This document shows, in pieces, positions 51,309 to 61,016 of a stretch of 64,000 nt of DNA (positions are counted from its first letter, which is position 1; every line of letters starts with the position of its first letter). The notes under the pieces were generated by a model that saw only the letters and a program-made list of their open reading frames with translations, did not search any database and had not been told where the DNA came from. Position numbers and translations under genes: made by a program. This stretch comes from Pseudomonadota bacterium. GTDB lineage: Bacteria > Pseudomonadota > Alphaproteobacteria > Rhizobiales > Pleomorphomonadaceae. The DNA is taken from positions 1 to 64,000 of the forward strand of contig JAEZHI010000019.1 in the NCBI GenBank assembly GCA_023436885.1, read 5' to 3'.

Positions 51309-51692
51309 ATGGAAAGGATGCAGATGGAATACGCTTACAACGTCTTCGATGATCGCTGCCCCACCCGGATGGTTCTCGATCGTCTGGCCGACAAATGGGC
51401 GCTGCTGGTGCTCGATCGACTACGCGACGGCCCTGTCAGATTCAACAATCTTCGGCGTGACATCAGGGGACTAACTCAGAAAGTACTATCACAAACGCTG
51501 AAACGGTTGGAGCGAGACGGTCTCATAGAACGCACCGTTCGCCCGACCGTTCCCGTCCGCGTCGATTACGCGCTGACACCCCTTGGCCAAACGCTGACAG
51601 AAACCGTAGCTGCCTTTGCTCATTGGGCCGAAAGCAACATGGGCGCGGTGCTTGCCGCTCAAGCGGCTTATGACGCGGCAACGGCGGGCTAA
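51309..51692 (+). CDS. HxlR-family transcriptional regulator
   Basis: A 127-residue winged-helix regulator. Family features are the conserved cysteine near the N-terminus (DDRCPTRMVLDRLADKWALLVLDRL), the recognition region RFNNLRRDIRGLTQKVLSQTLKRLERDGLIER and the wing VPVRVDYALTPLGQTL. Many HxlR proteins sense electrophiles or quinones through that Cys. Start ATG 51309; ATGs at 51318 and 51324 are also possible. It is divergent from the NmrA-like gene and may repress itself and its neighbour through the repeats. Confidence 0.92.
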   Translation: MERMQMEYAYNVFDDRCPTRMVLDRLADKWALLVLDRLRDGPVRFNNLRRDIRGLTQKVLSQTLKRLERDGLIERTVRPTVPVRVDYALTPLGQTLTETVAAFAHWAESNMGAVLAAQAAYDAATAG

Positions 51693-51778
51693 CAGCGCAG
51701 ACATCGGCAATCCCACGCTTTTTCCCTCGCAACGTCCATGCTATCGCCGGATGGTGGTCGACTGTCGGGAGATTCAGC

Positions 51779-52822
51779 ATGCGCGCCATTTTCTACGAGC
51801 TGTTCGGCCAACGGCCGGAAATCCGCACCCTGACTGATCCGACGCCCGAGCCGCACGGTCTTGTCCTTAAGGTTGAGGCGTCCGGCATCTGCCGCTCCGA
51901 CTGGCACGGCTGGATGGGACACGATCCCGACATCGCCCTGCCGCACGTGCCAGGCCATGAGTTCGCCGGGCGTGTCGTCGCCGTGGGCCGCGACGTTCGC
52001 CGCTTCAAGGCGGGTGACCGGGTCACCATGCCCTTCGTTGCCGGCTGCGGGCGCTGCCCTGAGTGTGGATCCGGCAATCAACAGGTCTGCCGCAACCAGA
52101 CACAGCCCGGGTTCACCCATTGGGGGTCGTTTGCCGAGTATGTTGGGGTGCATCACGCTGACGATAACGTCGTAGCCCTGCCCGATGAAATCGACTTCCC
52201 GACAGCCGCCAGCCTGGGCTGTCGCTTCGCTACTTCTTTCCGCGCTGTCGTCGACCAGGGTCGAGTGCGTGGCGGCGAATGGGTTGCCGTACACGGATGT
52301 GGCGGCGTAGGCCTCTCGGCGATCACGATTGCTGCGGCCATGGGCGCCAACGTGATCGCCATCGACATCGCCGATGACAAGCTGGAGTTTGCCAGGAATA
52401 TTGGTGCGACAGCGACCATCAACGGACGCACCACACCCGATGTTGCCGGTGCCGTCCGTGACTTGACAGGCGGTGGGGCTCACCTCTCGATCGACGCGCT
52501 TGGGCACCGGGTAACGGCCCGCAACTCAATCCTCGGCCTCAAGCGACGCGGACGTCATGTCCAGGTGGGCCTGATGCTCGGCGACGATGCCGAAGCCCCC
52601 ATTCCCATGGCACGCGTCATTGGATGGGAGCTCGAAGTCTATGGCAGCCACGGCATGCAGGCCTGGCGTTACGACGACATGCTCTGGATGATCGCAGCCG
52701 GCAAGCTCGCACCACAGAAACTGATCAACCGCCACGTCGGACTTGAGGAGGCGATCGACCTGCTCATCGGCATGGATCGATCCCAGGAAACAGGCATCAA
52801 CGTCATCACTCGATTTGACTGA
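51779..52822 (+). CDS. Zinc-dependent alcohol dehydrogenase
   Basis: A 347-residue MDR-superfamily oxidoreductase. Catalytic zinc ligands lie in GICRSDWHGWMG (Cys, with His close by) and PGHEFAGRVVAVG; the structural zinc cysteines are in CGRCPECGSGNQQVC; the cofactor site is VHGCGGVGLSAITIAAAMG. C-terminal VGLEEAIDLLIGMDR fits the family. Start ATG 51779 has GGGAG seven bases upstream. It follows the HxlR gene by 86 bases on the same strand, so the two may share regulation. The alcohol or aldehyde handled is not known. Confidence 0.92.
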   Translation: MRAIFYELFGQRPEIRTLTDPTPEPHGLVLKVEASGICRSDWHGWMGHDPDIALPHVPGHEFAGRVVAVGRDVRRFKAGDRVTMPFVAGCGRCPECGSGNQQVCRNQTQPGFTHWGSFAEYVGVHHADDNVVALPDEIDFPTAASLGCRFATSFRAVVDQGRVRGGEWVAVHGCGGVGLSAITIAAAMGANVIAIDIADDKLEFARNIGATATINGRTTPDVAGAVRDLTGGGAHLSIDALGHRVTARNSILGLKRRGRHVQVGLMLGDDAEAPIPMARVIGWELEVYGSHGMQAWRYDDMLWMIAAGKLAPQKLINRHVGLEEAIDLLIGMDRSQETGINVITRFD

Positions 52823-52828
52823 GGGGCA

Positions 52829-52862
52829 GACCGTCGCTCGTCCTGAAGGAAGTCCGACGGTC
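52829..52862 (+). terminator. Weak hairpin after the alcohol dehydrogenase gene
   Basis: GACCGTCG (52829-52836) pairs with CGACGGTC (52855-52862), seven bases after the stop. No good T-run; low certainty. Confidence 0.4.
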
Positions 52863-52924
52863 GAGTTCTTCGCAGCCGAGTCGGATCCTCCAAAACACCG
52901 GAGCCGGCTTTTCTGCCCGATGCT

Positions 52925-53440
52925 CTATTTTGCTGTGAAGAATGCCCGATGGAAGGCGATGGGCCGCCAAGCGGGCGGCTCGTCGAAAGCCAAGGCCTGA
53001 ACATAAATGTAGGGCACGCCTTCGCAGGTCAGGCCGGGTCGGGCAGAGAAACCCAAGCGGCCATAATAGGCTGGGTCGCCGACCAGGACGACGCCTACAG
53101 CGCCGATCTCCAAAAGCTGTGCGAGACCCGATCGGACCAAAGCCGACCCAATTCCGGAGCGTTGTCGGTTAGGTATCACAGACAGTGGCCCCAGTCCGAA
53201 CCAGCGCCCCGGCATATCCGTTTCGACAGGCGAAAATCCGGCGTGCCCCACGACCTCGCCTGATGCACGGTCAACGGCGACGAGCGACAGGGTGAGCACA
53301 CCGGCGCCCCGAAGTTCGCGAACAATTGCCGCCTCGTTGCCGGTGGCGTGGGCGGCGGTCAGAAAGGCGGCCGTTGTAAGTTCGGCAATGGCGACATGAT
53401 CAGCCGCCGCTTCCTTGCGGATGACAAAGCTCATTTTCAT
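52925..53440 (-). CDS. GNAT-family N-acetyltransferase (YhbS-like)
   Basis: A 171-residue acetyltransferase. GLGPLSVIPNRQRSGIGSALVRSGL is the acetyl-CoA loop, followed by GVVLVGDPAYYGRLGFSARPGLTCEG, the block typical of the YhbS-type subgroup. The N-terminal IRKEAAADHVAIAELTTAAFLTA fits. ATG 53440 (or 53434 two codons later). It lies between the convergent alcohol dehydrogenase gene and ssb. Substrate unknown. Confidence 0.9.
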   Translation of the reverse strand: MKMSFVIRKEAAADHVAIAELTTAAFLTAAHATGNEAAIVRELRGAGVLTLSLVAVDRASGEVVGHAGFSPVETDMPGRWFGLGPLSVIPNRQRSGIGSALVRSGLAQLLEIGAVGVVLVGDPAYYGRLGFSARPGLTCEGVPYIYVQALAFDEPPAWRPIAFHRAFFTAK

Positions 53441-53593
53441 CTTTTCCGATTGCAGGACAACGGCGCAACAAGCTCGCCTGAGCCCTGATGCACCGACAAT
53501 GCTTCGGAACGAGCCGAACCTGGACCAATGGCTCAGGCGCGGCTCAACCCGCAGTGTCCAATCGGAAGAGAAGGGCGAGCGTCATGCCTCGCC

Positions 53594-54118
53594 TCAGAAC
53601 GGAATGTCGTCGTCGAGATCCGACGAGAAGTTGGACGCCGGAGCACCGCCACCCTGACTGCGGCCGCCACCGCCGGAACGAGCCGGAGCGCGATCCATCG
53701 GGCCGGAAGAACCATAGTCCGAACCGCCATCGCCGAAATCGCCCTCGCCGCGACCGCCACCTTCGCCGCGGCTGTCGAGAATGGTCAGTTCACCGCGGAA
53801 GCGCTGAAGCACCACTTCAGTGCTGTAGCGCTCCTGACCGGATTGATCTGTCCACTTGCGGGTCTGAAGCTGGCCCTCGATATAAACCTTCGAGCCCTTC
53901 TTCAGATACTGCTCGGCCACCTTGGCGAGGTTCTCGTTGAAGATCACAACGGAATGCCACTCCGTGCGTTCCTTGCGCTCGCCGCTCTGGCGATCACGCC
54001 AGTTCTCGGAGGTGGCAATGCGCAGATTGACCACGGCATCGCCCGATCCCATCCGCCGCACCTCAGGATCGCGCCCGAGATTGCCGACCAGGATGACCTT
54101 GTTGACGCTGCCTGCCAT
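53594..54118 (-). CDS. ssb: Single-stranded DNA-binding protein
   Basis: A 174-residue SSB. The OB fold spans residues 1 to about 110 (SVNKVILVGNLGRDPEVRRM, RIATSENWRDRQSGERKERTEWHSVVIF in part, KGSKVYIEGQLQTRKW). A Gly/Arg-rich linker follows, and the C-terminus is DLDDDIPF, the acidic tip that recruits partner proteins. It is divergent from uvrA, and a LexA box lies in the spacer 176 bases from its start, so induction by DNA damage is likely. Confidence 0.97.
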   Translation of the reverse strand: MAGSVNKVILVGNLGRDPEVRRMGSGDAVVNLRIATSENWRDRQSGERKERTEWHSVVIFNENLAKVAEQYLKKGSKVYIEGQLQTRKWTDQSGQERYSTEVVLQRFRGELTILDSRGEGGGRGEGDFGDGGSDYGSSGPMDRAPARSGGGGRSQGGGAPASNFSSDLDDDIPF

Positions 54119-54549
54119 GGCTTTCTTCCCTCAAACTCGCTTCGTTCGGTCGATGCATCGATGCGCTCGGCCCACCGGCACTTTCGTCCGGCAACTCGGC
54201 CGCACGTTAACGCCCACACAGATGGTCCGATACCCCGCCACGGTTGCCGTGGTCCCTTTTCCACAATGAGAAAAGGGCTGGCGCAGGCGTTGTGTTCCTG
54301 ATACGTTCTAGACGTTTCATGAGAATGCCGCAACCGAATTTCTGGAGTTCCGGCGTTTTCCTCTCCGGACATGCGGCATGGCAGCCGCGCTTGCCAACAC
54401 TCTTGCGGGCTGATGACATATCCTGACAGGATACGTCAGCAGACCCGGACTAACTTGGCGCGCCTCAAAGCCGCTAGCCCATGCGCTCCGGGCAACAGAT
54501 TTTACGCTTCCCGACCTTCCCGGGAAACGCGACAAGGACGACGACAGAC
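54119..54549. other. ssb-uvrA divergent spacer
   Basis: About 430 bases with no credible gene. The LexA box at 54294-54308 is the main feature. Small frames in this stretch overlap on both strands and lack family features. An in-frame ATG for uvrA at 54481 lies in it. Confidence 0.6.
54294..54308. promoter_or_regulatory. LexA (SOS) box between ssb and uvrA
   Basis: GTTC at 54294-54297, seven bases, GTTC at 54305-54308. Shared-control layout known from other proteobacteria, where LexA regulates uvrA and often ssb. I could not place clean -35/-10 elements for either gene. Confidence 0.88.
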
Positions 54550-57462
<2,913 letters not shown>

Positions 57463-57750
57463 CAGCAAAAAAGCGAATCTCACCTGTCGGCTAGCGAGTG
57501 TCTTGCCGACAGCGTGGGAAAATGATCGCTATGTCCGCGGCCAATGGAAGCTTCTGCAAGAGATTCCGGAACTCCTTACAACCCATTGATTTCAACCGAG
57601 AATGAGGAACTTCATATATTGATTCAAGCAGGCCTCACTTCATGATCTGAATCAGGGTGAAGTCCTTCTGATGTTCTGAATCAACAGCCGCTTGCCAGCG
57701 GCCGAGAGGCAGTCTACCTCAGAGACCCGATCCATCACGCGAGCAAGCCC
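57463..57750. promoter_or_regulatory. folP upstream region with clustered GANTC sites
   Basis: No gene is seen in these 288 bases. Five GANTC sites (targets of CcrM) lie at 57474, 57562, 57621, 57659 and 57688. TTGATTCA (57619-57626) and TGAATCAA (57687-57694) form an inverted repeat around two of them, and CTGTCGGC/GCCGACAG (57484-57491, 57505-57512) forms a hairpin after uvrA. The region should hold the promoter of the fol operon. Confidence 0.5.
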
Positions 57751-58569
57751 ATGGTCCTTTCTCTCCTGCCCGACCTCGGCAAGCGCACGCTGGTGATGGG
57801 CATCCTGAATGTCACGCCCGACAGCTTCTCCGACGGTGGGCGCTATACATCCATCGAAGCCGCGCTCACTCATGCTCGCCGCATGATCGAAGAGGGCGTC
57901 GACATTCTCGACGTCGGCGGGGAGTCGACACGACCGGGGGCAACCGAAGTGTCGCTCGAAGAGGAGCTTGCCCGCGTCCTGCCGGTGATCGAAAGCCTTG
58001 TCTCAAACGGCGTTCCGCCGATCTCGATCGACACCTACAAGGCCGCAACTGCCGAGGCAGCGCTCAAGGCCGGCGCCGCCATCGTCAACGACGTTTGGGG
58101 GTTGCAGCGGGAGCCGGACATCGCATCCGTCGCCGCCGCCTATGGAGCGCCGGTGATTGTCATGCACAATCGAACCGACATCGATCCGTCGATCGACATC
58201 ATTGGCGACATGAAAGCGTTCTTCAGCCGCTCGCTGAGCATCGCCCACAAGGCCGGCATTCCGGACGACCACGTCATTCTCGATCCCGGCGTCGGGTTCG
58301 GCAAGACATTCGAGCAGAACCTTCAGGCTGTGACCCGCGTCGGCGAACTGAAGGCCTTGGGCCATGCCGTGCTGATGGGTACGTCCCGCAAGCGAATGAT
58401 CGGTGCGCTCATCGGGGCAGAACGATCTGTAACCGAGAGACTGATCGGCACCGTCGCGTCAAACGTCGCAGCGATCCTGGCGGGCGCCGATATCGTTCGA
58501 GTCCATGATGTAGCTGCCCACCGCGACGCCGCCGCCGTTGCCGATGCCATCCGGAAGGAAATGCGATGA
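57751..58569 (+). CDS. folP: Dihydropteroate synthase
   Basis: A 272-residue TIM-barrel enzyme that joins p-aminobenzoate to dihydropterin pyrophosphate, the target of sulfonamides. Signatures are LVMGILNVTPDSFSDGGRY, ILDVGGESTRPGA, ISIDTYKAATAEAALKAGAAIVND (in part), VIVMHNRTDI, ILDPGVGFGKTFEQN and VLMGTSRKRMIG. ATG 57751 fits the family start. It is followed by folB with an ATGA overlap, making a compact folP-folB-folK operon. Confidence 0.97.
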   Translation: MVLSLLPDLGKRTLVMGILNVTPDSFSDGGRYTSIEAALTHARRMIEEGVDILDVGGESTRPGATEVSLEEELARVLPVIESLVSNGVPPISIDTYKAATAEAALKAGAAIVNDVWGLQREPDIASVAAAYGAPVIVMHNRTDIDPSIDIIGDMKAFFSRSLSIAHKAGIPDDHVILDPGVGFGKTFEQNLQAVTRVGELKALGHAVLMGTSRKRMIGALIGAERSVTERLIGTVASNVAAILAGADIVRVHDVAAHRDAAAVADAIRKEMR

Positions 58570-58937
58570 GCGACCATATCCGCGTTCACAGGCTGGCCGT
58601 CTTCGCCCGTCACGGGGTACTGCCGGAAGAGGCAGTCATGGGGCAGCGCTTCTTCATTTCACTCGATGCGACAGTGGATACGCGGGCCGCTGGCGCGACA
58701 GACGATCTGACAAAGTCGGTCTCCTATGCCGACATGGCCGACGTTGCGGTCGATATCGCCACCCACCGCCGGTTCAAGCTTCTGGAGGCGCTCGCGGAGG
58801 CGATTGCGACGGCGCTTCTCGCAAGCTTCCCGCTGATTGAGGCGATCTCAGTCCGGATCGACAAGCCATCTGCACCGGTGCAGCAAGTCCTCGAAAACGT
58901 CTCCGTGGAGATCACACGGAGACGCGCCGATGGCTAA
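58566..58937 (+). CDS. folB: Dihydroneopterin aldolase
   Basis: A 123-residue T-fold enzyme cleaving dihydroneopterin to hydroxymethyl-dihydropterin. Visible features are IRVHRLAVFARHGVLPEEAVMGQRFFISLD (in part), with the conserved HGVLPEE, SVSYADMADVAVDIA and the C-terminal RIDKPSAPVQQVLENVSVEI. It overlaps folP (ATGA) and folK (eight bases), so the three are translationally coupled. Confidence 0.95.
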   Translation: MSDHIRVHRLAVFARHGVLPEEAVMGQRFFISLDATVDTRAAGATDDLTKSVSYADMADVAVDIATHRRFKLLEALAEAIATALLASFPLIEAISVRIDKPSAPVQQVLENVSVEITRRRADG

Positions 58938-59421
58938 AGCCGCGCTCAGCTTCGGTGGAAATATCGGCGACGTGCGGGCCACGATAGCCAGCGCCCTGAG
59001 CCTTCTCGAGACACTTGGCGTCCGTGTCGTCGCCCGGTCGTCAGACTACCGCACCCGTCCATGGGGGAAGACGGACCAGCCTGATTTCACCAACGTCTCG
59101 GCTGTCGTCGAGACGGCCCTGCCCCCACTGCAACTGCTGGCCACCTGTCTGGATGTGGAACGCCAGCTCGGCCGGGTTCGCCACGAGCGCTGGGGACCGC
59201 GGGTCATCGACATCGACCTGATTAGCTACGATGGCGTGCGCATGGAAACAGCAGAGCTGACGCTGCCGCATCGCCATGCCCACGAGCGTGGCTTCGTCCT
59301 AATACCTCTTGCCGAAATCGCGCCGGACCTCTTGATTGGCGACAGGACCGTCGCAGAACTGGCGGCCCGATTCGCGAATGATCCGGTCGAAAGACTCGGG
59401 CGCCCCGGAGGTCCGTCATGA
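58930..59421 (+). CDS. folK: 6-hydroxymethyl-7,8-dihydropterin pyrophosphokinase
   Basis: A 163-residue HPPK. FGGNIGDVRATIASAL is the N-terminal loop, SSDYRTRPWGKTDQPDFTNVSAVVET (in part) the pterin side, and RHERWGPRVIDIDLISYDG the Mg-binding DID motif; LPHRHAHERGFVLIPLAEIAPDL is the family C-terminal block. ATG 58930 overlaps the folB stop. Its TGA is in turn overlapped by the ATG of the next gene. Confidence 0.96.
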   Translation: MAKAALSFGGNIGDVRATIASALSLLETLGVRVVARSSDYRTRPWGKTDQPDFTNVSAVVETALPPLQLLATCLDVERQLGRVRHERWGPRVIDIDLISYDGVRMETAELTLPHRHAHERGFVLIPLAEIAPDLLIGDRTVAELAARFANDPVERLGRPGGPS

Positions 59422-60101
59422 CCGCTCTTCAGGTGACTGTCGCCAACACCGACGAGGCGCAGGCCGCCATCGCAGCCGGGGTGACAAAGCTCTTCGCAGC
59501 CGCGAGCAAGCAAGGATTGCCCTCTCCCCTCTCGGTCGATGAGTTGCGTTCCATTCTCGCGATCGCCGGCGAACGAGCGGAGGTGGTCGCGGCGGCCGAC
59601 GGCATGAACCCAGACAGCCTTGCCGACCTTGCGGCGACCGGTGTCAGCGCCCTGGTCATCGAGGTCCCGGAAGGCGACGCCGGCGCAGCGATGGTTGCCA
59701 GGGTTGGGCGATCCATGGCCATGAGCGTCAGACTGACCGCCGCCTTTCGGCCAGAGGCAGGTCCGGATTTCGATCTCATGCCGGTGGCAGCCATCGCAGG
59801 CTTCTCCGGCGTCTGGCTTTCGGCGCCCGAAACAACGGACGGCCTGACCAAAGCGGTCAAGATTTGCGATATTGCTCGCTTCATCGCGGCAGCTCGCCGA
59901 TCAAAGCTGACCGTGAGTCTGTCGGGTGGCTTGCGCGTCGTTGACGTGGGAACCCTGCTGCCGCTCCGGCCCGATCAGTTGGGCTTCCGCGCTGCGGTGT
60001 CAGAGGATGAGGATCCGGCCAAGCCGCTCGATCCGGCCCGCATCCGCGCCGTTGCCGCCGCCTTCGCGATCCACGCCGCTCACGTGTCGCCTGAAGCCTG
60101 A
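59418..60101 (+). CDS. MfnB/DUF556-like TIM-barrel protein, apparently catalytically altered
   Basis: A 227-residue protein that I match to the DUF556 family, whose archaeal and methylotroph members (MfnB) form the furan precursor of methanofuran from glyceraldehyde-3-phosphate. The match is best in the C-terminal half: AGFSGVWLSAPETTDG (128-142), FIAAARRSKLTVSLSGGLR (155-173), LLPLRPDQLGFRAAV and LDPARIRAVAAAF. Active members have an Asp-Val-Lys element near residue 25 and an Asp/Lys pair in the block at 131-142; here these read LFAAASK and LSAPETT, so the key lysines seem lost. It is coupled to folK by an ATGA overlap. Role unknown. Confidence 0.65.
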   Translation: MTALQVTVANTDEAQAAIAAGVTKLFAAASKQGLPSPLSVDELRSILAIAGERAEVVAAADGMNPDSLADLAATGVSALVIEVPEGDAGAAMVARVGRSMAMSVRLTAAFRPEAGPDFDLMPVAAIAGFSGVWLSAPETTDGLTKAVKICDIARFIAAARRSKLTVSLSGGLRVVDVGTLLPLRPDQLGFRAAVSEDEDPAKPLDPARIRAVAAAFAIHAAHVSPEA

Positions 60102-60109
60102 GCGATCGT

Positions 60110-60856
60110 TCAGGCGATCCAGCCGGTTTCGAGAGCCGATGCCCACTCCGGCCGCCCAGCTTCGCGCGCGAGGCGGACGACGTTGGTCGTGTCGTAAGGC
60201 ACGGCATAATGCACGACTGCCCAGCCGGCATAACGTTTTTCGGCAACCGCATAGCGGGCCTCGGGCGCGCCGACCTGCATGATGTGCAATGGCGCATCGT
60301 CGGTGTAGCCCTGCAAGCCGACGCTGCCAGGATTGACCACGACGGCGCCCGACTTGAGCCTGACGATGCGCGGCATGTGGGTGTGACCGCAAAGAAGCAG
60401 GCTTGAAGGTCCAATGGCGGCTGCGGGTGTGTGTGAGCGCTCCTCGACAAGATCGCGATCAGCAAGTCGCATGCGGCCGCCCTCGACGGTCTCCAGCCAG
60501 TACTCGACATCTGAAGCCGGTGTGCCATGCCACGCGATGACCGGCCCGACCGAGAGAGAGGCGGGAAGGCCTTTCAACCAGGCAAAGTGCGCACCGGAAA
60601 GCTGATCATAGGCATGGCCGTCCGAGAGCCCCATCTCCGAGCGCGGCGTCGTCACCAGCGCACGATCATGGTTCCCCGCGATGCAGGCAATCGATGAGGT
60701 CATCAGCATCTCGGCGGTCCGCCGCGCTTCAAGCGGTCCAGAAAGATGATCGCCAAGGCAAATGGTGGCATCGACCGAACGGTCTGCGAGGTCATCAAGC
60801 ACGGCCGCCAACGCATCGGCGTTACCGTGGATGTCGGAGAGTATGGCTATACGCAT
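60110..60856 (-). CDS. Calcineurin-like metallophosphoesterase
   Basis: A 248-residue phosphoesterase of the YfcE/MJ0936-like type. The five metal blocks are in order: ILSDIHGNADALAAVL, CLGDHLSGP, IAGNHDRAL, AWHGTPASDVEYWLE and LLCGHTHMPRI, followed by VVVNPGSVGLQGY. Usually a phosphodiesterase on small or nucleotide substrates. ATG 60856; converges with the MfnB-like gene, whose stop lies nine bases away, with a short GCCTGA/TCAGGC hairpin between them. Confidence 0.93.
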   Translation of the reverse strand: MRIAILSDIHGNADALAAVLDDLADRSVDATICLGDHLSGPLEARRTAEMLMTSSIACIAGNHDRALVTTPRSEMGLSDGHAYDQLSGAHFAWLKGLPASLSVGPVIAWHGTPASDVEYWLETVEGGRMRLADRDLVEERSHTPAAAIGPSSLLLCGHTHMPRIVRLKSGAVVVNPGSVGLQGYTDDAPLHIMQVGAPEARYAVAEKRYAGWAVVHYAVPYDTTNVVRLAREAGRPEWASALETGWIA

Positions 60857-60964
60857 GAGAGCTTCCTGAGAATCACTCGCAACTCTTAGCCGACTTGAGA
60901 TAGCTGGCCAACTCCTCGCCTTGAGCGAAAGTTAGCCGCAGGCAAACACGCATGACAAACGAAA

Positions 60965-60988
60965 GGCCCCGCGGTTGCCCGCGAGGCC
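60965..60988 (-). terminator. Terminator of valS
   Basis: GGCCCCGCGG (60965-60974) pairs with CCGCGAGGCC (60979-60988) with one mismatch and a four-base loop; on the minus strand TTTCGTTTG follows. It lies 29 bases past the valS stop. Confidence 0.85.
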
Positions 60989-61016
60989 CAATTCTACAAC
61001 CAATCAGGCTGGGTGG

